This document shows positions 1 to 7,347 of a DNA stretch of 35,071 nucleotides, one piece after another (the stretch's first letter is position 1; each line of letters begins with the position of its first letter). Source of the DNA: Lysobacterales bacterium (GTDB lineage: Bacteria > Pseudomonadota > Gammaproteobacteria > Xanthomonadales > Marinicellaceae); contig JALSLV010000107.1 of the NCBI GenBank assembly GCA_026988115.1, positions 1 through 35,071 on the forward strand, read 5' to 3'. A program made the translations under genes and the position numbers. The notes beneath the pieces were generated by a model. The model ran no database searches and was not told the DNA's origin. It saw only the letters and a program-made list of their open reading frames with translations.

Positions 1-2
1 TT

Positions 3-65
3 AGTGATAATGGCTTGCCATTGTTCTTTGCTGCGTCTGATCATTTGGTTATTCCTGATTTATAA
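3..65 (+). CDS. possible 3' end of a gene cut by the window edge
   Basis: An open frame enters from the left edge and stops at TAA (63-65), giving about 20 residues ending LVIPDL. Its composition looks protein-like and less AT-rich than the DNA to its right. The piece is too short to assign to a family. It could equally be a chance open frame. Confidence 0.3.
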   Translation, partial: SDNGLPLFFAASDHLVIPDL

Positions 66-121
66 ATGCAGAAGTATGAACCAGATTGAGATTTAATTAT
101 AGGGGGTGGTTTGGTTGACGC

Positions 122-223
122 TTACGAATAAAATGTTAAAACAAGGATAAATACAAGTATACTCCATATTATACCTAAAAATTTTAAAAACTGACCAAGT
201 TTATTACCGTTACTGTTTTTCAT
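122..223 (-). CDS. 33-aa single-span membrane ORF downstream of the STAND gene
   Basis: A short frame starts at ATG (221-223) and ends at TAA. A purine-rich GAGAG stretch lies about 9 nt before the start and could serve as ribosome binding site. The product has a polar, Lys/Asn-rich start of about 12 residues. A continuous hydrophobic segment follows (about residues 16-31, FLGIIWSILVFILVLTF), then a Tyr-Ser end. This predicts one transmembrane helix with the charged end in the cytoplasm. It lies 115 bp after the stop of the large STAND-like gene on the same strand, so the two could share a transcript. I recognise no family. Small hydrophobic peptides near defence genes can be toxins or effectors, but nothing here shows that. 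It may also be a chance ORF in AT-rich DNA. Confidence 0.45.
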   Translation of the reverse strand: MKNSNGNKLGQFLKFLGIIWSILVFILVLTFYS

Positions 224-338
224 TGCTATCTCTCAACTATTAGTGATACTTCAATAGTGAAAGTTAGTTAGGTATTCTCTCAGTTTACTAACCATTAAAT
301 TTGACTTATTCTTATTAATTAACAATTAGGACACTTTT

Positions 339-3300
339 TCATAAGAAATAATCTTCAGGTTTCTCTTGACCAAATAATTTTTTTTCTCTTTGTGTAGTTA
401 GTTTTTTAATTCTATTCTTATAGGCATCTAGTAAATTTGGCCAATATTCACTCATAAATTTTGTTTGAGGTATAAATTTTATTTTCCAAACCTCAAAACG
501 TGCATCAACAACTTTTAAGAATAAAACAGAGAATTTCCAAAACTCTGCTTTGGTTTGAGCTCTATCCATTTTCTTATACCAATGTTCAGCCCACTGATTA
601 CGTTCATAAGCAAAAATTGCAGCTTTTGTTGCATTGCCAATTAATCCTTTGGCATTATTGAATTTAGTTATAATTTTTGTAGAAAGAGATGAATCAACTC
701 CAAGACCGCATACAGTTATAGCTCTTGCAATATTTATAGGTTTATTAGAACAAATGAGCTTATTAACAAAGCCCTCTATAAGTTTATTTTTTTCATGAAT
801 ATTGGCTGTTAATATCTCAATAAATAATTCTTGGTCATTTGTAATTAAAGATAAGTAATTCATTCTAAATTTATTTAATTTATCATTATCATTGCTGTTC
901 CATATTGACCATGAGCTTTGAGGTATTTTTGCAATGCCAAAAATTTGGGTAATAGTAGAACTTCCTAATGCAAGATGTTTAAAGAGTCGGACAGATTGAT
1001 TAATTTCTTTTTTTGATAAACATTCAGCAATACAAAATCCAATATTTCTAATATGGTGTAAATGATTTGGTTCTTTATTTAGAATTGAATTGACCCAACT
1101 TCTAACTAAATCAGGTGCATTGTCAATACAAATATTAATTGTCTTTCTATCTAAACTATCTAATACTAAATATGATTCATTATTTGATAACCCCTCTAAG
1201 TAGTTGTTAAATTTATTCCAACTAAAATTTATTTTATCTTGATTTTCTTTTTGACCTAGCATTTCAAGTGATGTCTTACTATCTAAAGCCTTACCAACCT
1301 CTAGTAACGGAGGTCTATTTTGAGACATATCGTTGTCGATTTCATTTAACTGATATAGCTTATTATTTGAAATCAACTTATTAATAGTATTACCTATTAG
1401 ACTTGCTAATCTCACCGTTTGATTCTTTGTTAACCTTGATGCTATAAACCCCATACCGTTAAGAGGCAATCTTTTGAAAATTTTATTAACTGAAATATAA
1501 CCGTATTTCTCGGCTAATATAAGAATTCTTGAACCAAAATATATTTCTCTACTATCATTTCTTGGGTCTAACCTATTTGCATTCCAGTTATTTTCCACAA
1601 CAACTTTTATAATATTTTTAAACATTAAAGGGTATTTACTTGCTAGATTCATCACTTCTCTAGTGATTGATTTATTTTTGTGATAAATTAGTTTCTCAAT
1701 AATTAATTTGGTCTTTTCAGTAATTTCAGTATTGGAATATCGAGCAAACATCAGTAAGGTAATGATTTTATTTTCAATTTGAACATTTACAACATTTTGA
1801 AATGATCTTTCTAATATATTTTTATTGGCAACTTTATAAAGATTAAACTGACTCAGTAATGGTCCACCACTGCCTTGAGTGTCTAAAGAAATTAAGAATT
1901 CAAGTTGTTTTGTGCCATTCAAATTTGGAAGTATTAATTTTATAAGATACTGTAAACTAGCTTGTTCCTCATTTGTATTTTCATCTTGTAGATTTAATTC
2001 TTTAGAAAGCATTTGTGCTTTCTCTATTAGTTTTTTGTTCAAATCATCAAGGATTAATGAATTACATTGCTGAAGATGATGACATAAGCTATATAAATTT
2101 CTGCCCTGTAAATTTAGTAAGTTTTTAAAAATCACTCGATATTTTTTTATTGCTAGTTTAGGTTTAAATCTAGCCATTGCAGCATTTACATCTCTAAAAT
2201 ATCGATCTTCGCTTGAGATATTGAATGACTGGAATAGTGTTTTATTAAGTAAGTTATTATATTTCTCAATTGTTGGTTTCAAATTATTAGGTTGTATTGA
2301 GTTTGGTTCACAAGGATCGCTATCACAATACTTTTCTTTTAAACTAAATCCTTTAAAATCTTTCCTATCTTTAGTTAATTCTTTAGTAATTTTATGAGCA
2401 TATAATGAATCTTTCTCAGTAGCCAACGCCCATAAAATAGAAGCTAGCGCCCATTTCCCCGAGCTTGATGTAGATGTTTCATTAAGAAATGAAGTTACAT
2501 CTAAAAACTTTGACCTTGTTTCTTTCCAATCACAGTTATTGAATTGAATCAAATGTTTAAATTCATCATCTATTGAAAACATGATAGGATTAATAGATTG
2601 ACCAAACTTCCATGCCACAAGGTATTCAACATGTGCTGTTAACGGCATTCCTGACAATAACTGAAATGAATTTCTTACTAACTTAGTTGTATCTAATTTG
2701 TCATTTTGCTGCATGAATTTATTTTTAAAGTTTGACTCAAATTCTGACATTGAGTTGATTTTATTTTCAAGTTTCTGCTTTTCAGTTTCCCTTATTTTTC
2801 CAATATCTTTTTTACTTTTATTCTGGCTCATAGTCCTAGCCATTCGCATACTTGGTTTTAATGAATAATAACTCAACCAGTTATTTATCTCTTTCTTCAT
2901 TATTTTCCAACAACTATTATCTTTTCTAACATCACATAAGGCTGAAACTAGTAAATTGCTATTTCGATAATATAAATCTGAAATAGAAATTTTAAAAAGC
3001 ACATCCATTAATAATTTGGTTCTATTTCTTGTTATAGAAACAAAAACTTCATACATGTTTTCTTTTAGGTTTTGAATCTTTAATAAAAACTCATGAATTA
3101 ATTCGATTGTAATTGCATTAGGAGTATTATCATCAATACTTGATATTTCTATTGCTGCTATTACGACATCAGCTGCAATGTCTAAAGAAGAAATCGGTTC
3201 AATAATCGCTGTTAAAGAATTAGATATATCAAGATTGTTCCGAATTGATTCTTTCATGTTTGAAATTATCAACAGAGCTAATGCCAATATTAATCCATCG

Positions 3301-5012
3301 TCTTTTAACCTATAGCGAGTTATATCATCTGGTAAAAACTCTATATACCTTCCTTCTAAAATATTAGTTAAACTTTTAGTCAAAGGGTTGTCATCTTTTG
3401 ACAAAGTATTAAAACTTAAATCTGCTTTGTCATTTGTCTTTTTGCGATTGATAATACCTTTTGCAACTTCTGATAAGTGAAATTTTAATTCATCTGCCGT
3501 ATTAATTTGAGAATGTCTTATTAGATGTGCTAATAAATGCTCAAATAATAAACGAGATGGACTCATGTCATTAAGACTTTGGATTTTTTGGTTGGAAAAC
3601 AAATCAAGTGCTATAGCTAACAGTCGCGGGTTTCTTAAGGCATTGATTACCTTTTGATTTAGTTTATCAATCTTGATATGTTTAGTTTCAAGAATTTCTT
3701 CTAATTCAGGTATTGTCCACTCTGGGACAATGATTTCACTTTTTTTTAATTTTCGATTTTTTGGTAAAATATTAGTTTCAAAAAATTCTTTTCGGCAAGA
3801 TATTGCTAAAATTCCATTAATTTTAGATAAAAATCTATTGATAACTTCAATCCAAATTACCCATTGATGATTTGGGTATTCATTTAATCCGTCAATATAT
3901 ACTATTATATTTGGCACTGTATTATTAGAATTATCCAATTTATTTTTGTTCTTCCAATTATTTAAAACGTTATCCCATCTTTTTTCTTTGAATTCTGAAT
4001 CCTCATCCATGGTTTGTTTAATCAATTGTCGAACAATCAATTTTTTTACATTTTTGCTGTTATTAAAATCTGAAAAATTATTTGCTGAAAACATCAATAG
4101 CAGAGTGCTTTCGCTATTAAATTTAATCCAGCTATTAACAAATAACCATGATTTACCAGAGCCTTCATTTCCTAATATTGTAATGATGTCATTAACAATT
4201 TCCTTTTTATCATCATCTATCTTTTCAGCTAATGGTTTAGTTAAGTCATTACAAATACTAAATCCTTTTATCAGTGAATCCATAAGGGTTAAACGCATTA
4301 AATTATTGGATTGTTTAACAGCAAGGTTTTGTCCGAACTCCAATCTTGATTCAGACTCATTTGATACAACAGAATTTAACCATTCTTTATTCTTGTCATA
4401 AGCTAAAGGCAAGCCAAGAGTTGGTTCATTTAATAAGCTTAGAATTTTTTCTTTTTCTGAAAGATACTGTTTGTCACTTTCTATCTTTTGTAATGCAGTC
4501 TCGACTTTTTTAAAGTCGATACTCTCATCCTGTGTATTTGATTTAAAAAAATTTAAAACCACTGTTCTTGACATAGCACATAAAGTAGCTAATGGAGGTG
4601 TATTCGTGCTTGATGGCCAATCAAGAATTAAATGATGAATTGAGTTTTTATCACAAACGTTTCTTACTGATTTTTCAAGTTGTTCTTTAATCTCAGTTGT
4701 TGCACACAACATCCATAAATTTGGTGGTATTCCAGATTCAACTATATCAAAAACTTTGTTTTTAATATCATTAGGACGAATTCTGCCAGTATAAAGCTTG
4801 CCTTCAAATGTAAGGTGAATACTATTATCATAAGAAGCACCATCAATTCCATGTTGTGAACCAGAGCCGGCTAATCTAAATATCTTTCCAGTTAAATCAT
4901 TTAAACATTTTGCTAATAATCCTTCAAAACCATTGCTTCCAGTCGGTTTTAAAGAAGTGATAGCGTTTTTTAGAATTTTTAAATAGTCATTTTGAGATAG
5001 CTTTACACTCAT
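339..5012 (-). CDS. Avs-like STAND NTPase with N-terminal PD-(D/E)xK-type nuclease domain
   Basis: This 1557-aa protein has the plan of an antiviral STAND (Avs) sensor. Residues 1-150 carry nuclease-like motifs: E30, then QHGIDG with D57, then E70-G-K72, matching the acidic and ExK positions of Mrr/Cap4-type PD-(D/E)xK enzymes. A P-loop GNEGSGKS is at 281-288. Walker B IIVYIDGLNE is at 369-378, with the D-G-x-N-E form common in STAND/NACHT ATPases, and CRKEFF is at 406-411. LRNPRLLAIALDLF near 459-472 resembles the following NACHT helical region. About 1,000 residues of mostly helical sequence follow, where Avs proteins sense phage proteins. In that family, ligand binding drives oligomerisation and activates the N-terminal nuclease. 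The start has a nearby AGAGAT stretch, with TTGCTC/TCATAT-like promoter boxes further upstream. Codon use is much more AT-rich than in the core genes, suggesting transfer. Domain calls come from motifs; the Avs subtype is unresolved. Confidence 0.72.
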   Translation of the reverse strand: MSVKLSQNDYLKILKNAITSLKPTGSNGFEGLLAKCLNDLTGKIFRLAGSGSQHGIDGASYDNSIHLTFEGKLYTGRIRPNDIKNKVFDIVESGIPPNLWMLCATTEIKEQLEKSVRNVCDKNSIHHLILDWPSSTNTPPLATLCAMSRTVVLNFFKSNTQDESIDFKKVETALQKIESDKQYLSEKEKILSLLNEPTLGLPLAYDKNKEWLNSVVSNESESRLEFGQNLAVKQSNNLMRLTLMDSLIKGFSICNDLTKPLAEKIDDDKKEIVNDIITILGNEGSGKSWLFVNSWIKFNSESTLLLMFSANNFSDFNNSKNVKKLIVRQLIKQTMDEDSEFKEKRWDNVLNNWKNKNKLDNSNNTVPNIIVYIDGLNEYPNHQWVIWIEVINRFLSKINGILAISCRKEFFETNILPKNRKLKKSEIIVPEWTIPELEEILETKHIKIDKLNQKVINALRNPRLLAIALDLFSNQKIQSLNDMSPSRLLFEHLLAHLIRHSQINTADELKFHLSEVAKGIINRKKTNDKADLSFNTLSKDDNPLTKSLTNILEGRYIEFLPDDITRYRLKDDGLILALALLIISNMKESIRNNLDISNSLTAIIEPISSLDIAADVVIAAIEISSIDDNTPNAITIELIHEFLLKIQNLKENMYEVFVSITRNRTKLLMDVLFKISISDLYYRNSNLLVSALCDVRKDNSCWKIMKKEINNWLSYYSLKPSMRMARTMSQNKSKKDIGKIRETEKQKLENKINSMSEFESNFKNKFMQQNDKLDTTKLVRNSFQLLSGMPLTAHVEYLVAWKFGQSINPIMFSIDDEFKHLIQFNNCDWKETRSKFLDVTSFLNETSTSSSGKWALASILWALATEKDSLYAHKITKELTKDRKDFKGFSLKEKYCDSDPCEPNSIQPNNLKPTIEKYNNLLNKTLFQSFNISSEDRYFRDVNAAMARFKPKLAIKKYRVIFKNLLNLQGRNLYSLCHHLQQCNSLILDDLNKKLIEKAQMLSKELNLQDENTNEEQASLQYLIKLILPNLNGTKQLEFLISLDTQGSGGPLLSQFNLYKVANKNILERSFQNVVNVQIENKIITLLMFARYSNTEITEKTKLIIEKLIYHKNKSITREVMNLASKYPLMFKNIIKVVVENNWNANRLDPRNDSREIYFGSRILILAEKYGYISVNKIFKRLPLNGMGFIASRLTKNQTVRLASLIGNTINKLISNNKLYQLNEIDNDMSQNRPPLLEVGKALDSKTSLEMLGQKENQDKINFSWNKFNNYLEGLSNNESYLVLDSLDRKTINICIDNAPDLVRSWVNSILNKEPNHLHHIRNIGFCIAECLSKKEINQSVRLFKHLALGSSTITQIFGIAKIPQSSWSIWNSNDNDKLNKFRMNYLSLITNDQELFIEILTANIHEKNKLIEGFVNKLICSNKPINIARAITVCGLGVDSSLSTKIITKFNNAKGLIGNATKAAIFAYERNQWAEHWYKKMDRAQTKAEFWKFSVLFLKVVDARFEVWKIKFIPQTKFMSEYWPNLLDAYKNRIKKLTTQREKKLFGQEKPEDYFL

Positions 5013-5298
5013 ATTTTTATCTCTATATGATATGAATTTATTTGTTGAGCAATTAGAAAATTCAGAATAGTATTTTTATCTAAACTTCTAGTGAGGTAGC
5101 TTTTAAGAACAACTTTTTGAAATAATGGCATTTTAGCGAGTTTTGAGTTTGATGTTTAGCTTATCATTGTTGTGATGAATTTAAAATAGTTTCTTGAGTT
5201 TGTTTGTTCAGTAGGTTTAGTCATTTATTTGTCTCAGTCTTTTTGAATGTAAATTTGACTATAGTATTAGAAATAAATGTTTATAAAATTTTATAAGG
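5013..5298. other. gene-free AT-rich leader of the STAND gene, with a perfect palindrome
   Basis: I see no coding frame here. It probably holds the promoter of the minus-strand STAND gene: TTGCTC (complement of 5047-5052) and a TCATAT-like box (complement of 5025-5030) are spaced 16 bp apart, which is only a weak match. At 5281-5296 lies the perfect 16-bp palindrome TTATAAAATTTTATAA, right at the change from AT-rich DNA to the hairpin repeat next to ssrA. Confidence 0.4.
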
Positions 5299-5426
5299 CG
5301 GCGGGATTATAAAATCACATCCTTGTGATTTTACCCTTCGGGCTGCCTGCGGCATTCAAAAGTGCTATCCCTGCACTTTTAGTCGAACGTCACTTCGTGA
5401 AGTTCTCATCCGCCATCTCCACCAAT
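5299..5426 (-). repeat. hairpin-rich repeat ending in an inverted copy of the ssrA 3' end
   Basis: The segment has short inverted ends (GGCGGGAT at 5299-5307; ATCCGCC inside the right end). It contains two perfect 8-bp hairpins: arms 5311-5318/5325-5332 and 5358-5365/5373-5380. On the minus strand their loops read AAGGAT and AGGGATA. A small 4-bp hairpin is at 5390-5400. The last 17 bases (5410-5426) are a perfect inverted copy of the ssrA 3' end (5459-5475). With one gap and two substitutions the match reaches into the T-arm (from 5402). It may be a mobile or attachment-site-derived repeat, or a structured RNA on the ssrA strand. Confidence 0.6.
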
Positions 5427-5456
5427 AAAAAAGGCCGTTCATATGAACGGCCTTCT
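5425..5456 (-). terminator. rho-independent terminator of ssrA
   Basis: The 24-bp palindrome AAGGCCGTTC-ATAT-GAACGGCCTT (5431-5454) is followed on the minus strand by a run of T. It lies 6 bp after the CCA end of ssrA and has the form expected of an intrinsic terminator. Confidence 0.85.
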
Positions 5457-5460
5457 GTAT

Positions 5461-5810
5461 TGGTGGAGATGGCGGGATTCGAACCCGCGTCCGCCAGCCC
5501 TCTATTTGAGGATCTACATGCTTAGCTTTGTCATTTAATCTCGCGCTACTGGCTCCGACAATCAGGATCCAGTTTTGCCAGTTTAGATAAGTTTAACTTC
5601 AAATCGTCCAAACACCGACCGAAGCGATCTTACTAAGTGACCCTTATCCTAATACCGTAAGCTGAGTTAGGTAAGGGCTAGCTTAAGCAGCTAGAGCGTA
5701 GTTATCGTCGTTTGCAACTATAACATTTGAAACATTTTTAACGAGGATAGTTTCTTCCTCGGCATGCACCTACAAACTTCGCGACCCACGTCGAAACCAA
5801 TGACATCCCC
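5461..5810 (-). ncRNA. ssrA: transfer-messenger RNA (tmRNA)
   Basis: tmRNA rescues stalled ribosomes with SmpB and tags the unfinished protein for proteolysis. The 5' end (from 5810) reads GGGGATGTCATTGGTTTCGA. The 3' end closes the tRNA-like domain with a T-arm containing GGTTCGAAT and an encoded CCA (5461-5463). The 5' and 3' ends pair as the acceptor stem, so this is the one-piece form of about 350 nt. The tag frame (5715 down to 5683) has resume codon GCA and reads ANDDNYALAA then TAA. With the Ala carried by tmRNA this gives AANDDNYALAA, differing from the E. coli tag only by Asp for Glu. A strong terminator follows directly. The gene marks the border of the AT-rich left region, and ssrA is a well-known integration site, but no integrase is visible here. 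Confidence 0.96.
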
Positions 5811-5919
5811 GTTGTGTGGTAGCACAAACAGAACCCTAATTACATAAGACTGTCTGCGTTTGTAAATTACTAAATATCGCTATTTAGCAAAGAATTGGAC
5901 ATTTTATAGGGGCTTTGGT

Positions 5920-7194
5920 TCATTTATCAAGTTCTTTTGTTCGTTTGGTGTAGATGGTGTAATAAATACTAATGGCAAACATGACGATGACGAATGGAAT
6001 TGCTGATATTATGATGCCATTCCATCCGTAATTATACAACACCCAGCCTGCCATTAGTGAGGATGCGCCTTGAAAGGTGAAGACGCTGAAATCATTGATG
6101 GCTTGTACTTTGTGCTTTTCTTGTGGGTGATAACTCAAATGCAATAATGAAGTGCCTGAGAAGAATAAAAAATTCCATGCAATGCCTAACATTATCAACG
6201 CCCACCAATAATGCAGCACGCTGTGTCCTTGGGTTGCGATAACCAACACCACAGCGAATAGACTTGAACCAATAAACAAGAGGTTTTTGATGCCGATTTT
6301 GTTGCTTAACCAGGTGGTAATCAGCGAGGGCAAGAACATCGCGGCGATATGTGATTGGATGACCCATTTGGTGGCTGATAAACTGTGGTGATGGACTTGA
6401 TGCATACTTAATGGAGTTGATGTCATAATATAGCTCATTAATCCATAGCTTAATGCTGCTGCAACAACTGAAATGATGAAAATGGGTTGTTTAATAATTT
6501 GTATCAATGCTCTAGAACTGTGTTCAATGACTGTATCTTCTATTGTTGTATTTTTAAATTTCAGCATTATCAACATGGAAATAACAGACATGAGGCTAAT
6601 GCCAATAAATGCGGCAGAAAATCCGATTGAGTCGGCAAAAATAGTTTGACCAAACATGGCGATTTCAGGACCAATCATAGCTGAAAAAATTCCTGCAAAC
6701 ATGAGCACTGACAAAGCTTTATTGATGTCTTTTTCAGCAGCGACTGACTCTATCGCAGCAAAACGAAGTTGTTGAGTAAAAGCCGTGCACATTCCAATTA
6801 AAAAGGCTGCAATGCAAAAAAGCACAAAGGATTGTTTAAGTATGGCTATTGCTGCAATTACAGATCCGAAAAATGCATTGGTAAAACCAAGAATTGAGGC
6901 TAGTCTTCTACCGAGTTTTTTTGCTAACATGGCAGCTGGAATTGTTGCACTTGCTGTTCCTGCCACCATTAGTCCAAGCGGTAAGGTAGCAAGTGATGCA
7001 TCTGTGGACATTTTGCTGGAAACGATTGAACCGATAAACACCATGATTGGTGCCGAAATGGAAACCAATGGACCTGCGAGAAACAGTACGGTGATATTGG
7101 TTGGCAGTTTTAAATATTTTTGAATAAATAAAGCAACAGTTAACCAAGCTAAAATAATTAGGAATAATGGTGTGACTGTTATTATTGTTGTCAT
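5920..7194 (-). CDS. MFS transporter, 12-helix type
   Basis: This 424-aa protein is a chain of hydrophobic segments fitting 12 helices, with a charged cytoplasmic loop in the middle (about residues 212-232), as in the major facilitator superfamily. The A-like motif between helices 2 and 3 reads AKKLGRRLAS. In the second half, MHQVHHHSLSATKWVIQ and MFLPSLITTWLSNKIG resemble MFS subgroups that include riboflavin and sugar exporters. The substrate cannot be read from the sequence. The start lies only 13 nt after the 3' end of tRNA-Arg on the same strand, and no Shine-Dalgarno sequence is visible in that gap. It is therefore likely transcribed by read-through from the tRNA and may be translated with a very short leader. 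A later start is possible but would remove part of helix 1. Confidence 0.85.
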   Translation of the reverse strand: MTTIITVTPLFLIILAWLTVALFIQKYLKLPTNITVLFLAGPLVSISAPIMVFIGSIVSSKMSTDASLATLPLGLMVAGTASATIPAAMLAKKLGRRLASILGFTNAFFGSVIAAIAILKQSFVLFCIAAFLIGMCTAFTQQLRFAAIESVAAEKDINKALSVLMFAGIFSAMIGPEIAMFGQTIFADSIGFSAAFIGISLMSVISMLIMLKFKNTTIEDTVIEHSSRALIQIIKQPIFIISVVAAALSYGLMSYIMTSTPLSMHQVHHHSLSATKWVIQSHIAAMFLPSLITTWLSNKIGIKNLLFIGSSLFAVVLVIATQGHSVLHYWWALIMLGIAWNFLFFSGTSLLHLSYHPQEKHKVQAINDFSVFTFQGASSLMAGWVLYNYGWNGIIISAIPFVIVMFAISIYYTIYTKRTKELDK

Positions 7195-7207
7195 AAATTT
7201 GATTAAA

Positions 7208-7284
7208 TGGCGCGCTCGAAGGGAATCGAACCCCTGACCTACCGCTTAGGAGGCGGTCGCTCTATCCTACTGAGCTACGAGCGC
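7208..7284 (-). tRNA. tRNA-Arg, anticodon CCU
   Basis: The complement folds into a full cloverleaf. It has a 7-bp acceptor stem GCGCTCG/CGAGCGC, a D-arm with AGCTCAGTAGGATAGAGC, and an anticodon stem ACCGC/GCGGT around loop CTCCTAA. The T-arm has loop TTCGATT, and CCA is encoded (7208-7210). Anticodon CCT reads the AGG arginine codon. Confidence 0.96.
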
Positions 7285-7347
7285 ATATGAAAAGAAAAGG
7301 TGATTTTACCGTATGTTATGATGAAGAAGAAGTTTATTTTTAATGAA

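Noticed and set aside
1-338. Left attachment site matching the ssrA 3' end
   Set aside because: No copy of CGCCATCTCCACCA is present at the left edge, so the other island border, if any, lies outside the window.
3946-4401. 151-aa plus-strand ORF opposite the STAND gene
   Set aside because: It is antisense to the P-loop and Walker B region of a clear coding frame and has the Phe/Ser/Leu-rich composition of reversed AT-rich coding DNA.
5325-5525. 66-aa plus-strand frame over the ssrA 3' end
   Set aside because: It reads through the hairpin repeat, the terminator and the complement of tmRNA; the apparent protein is a well-known artefact of translating tRNA-like ends.
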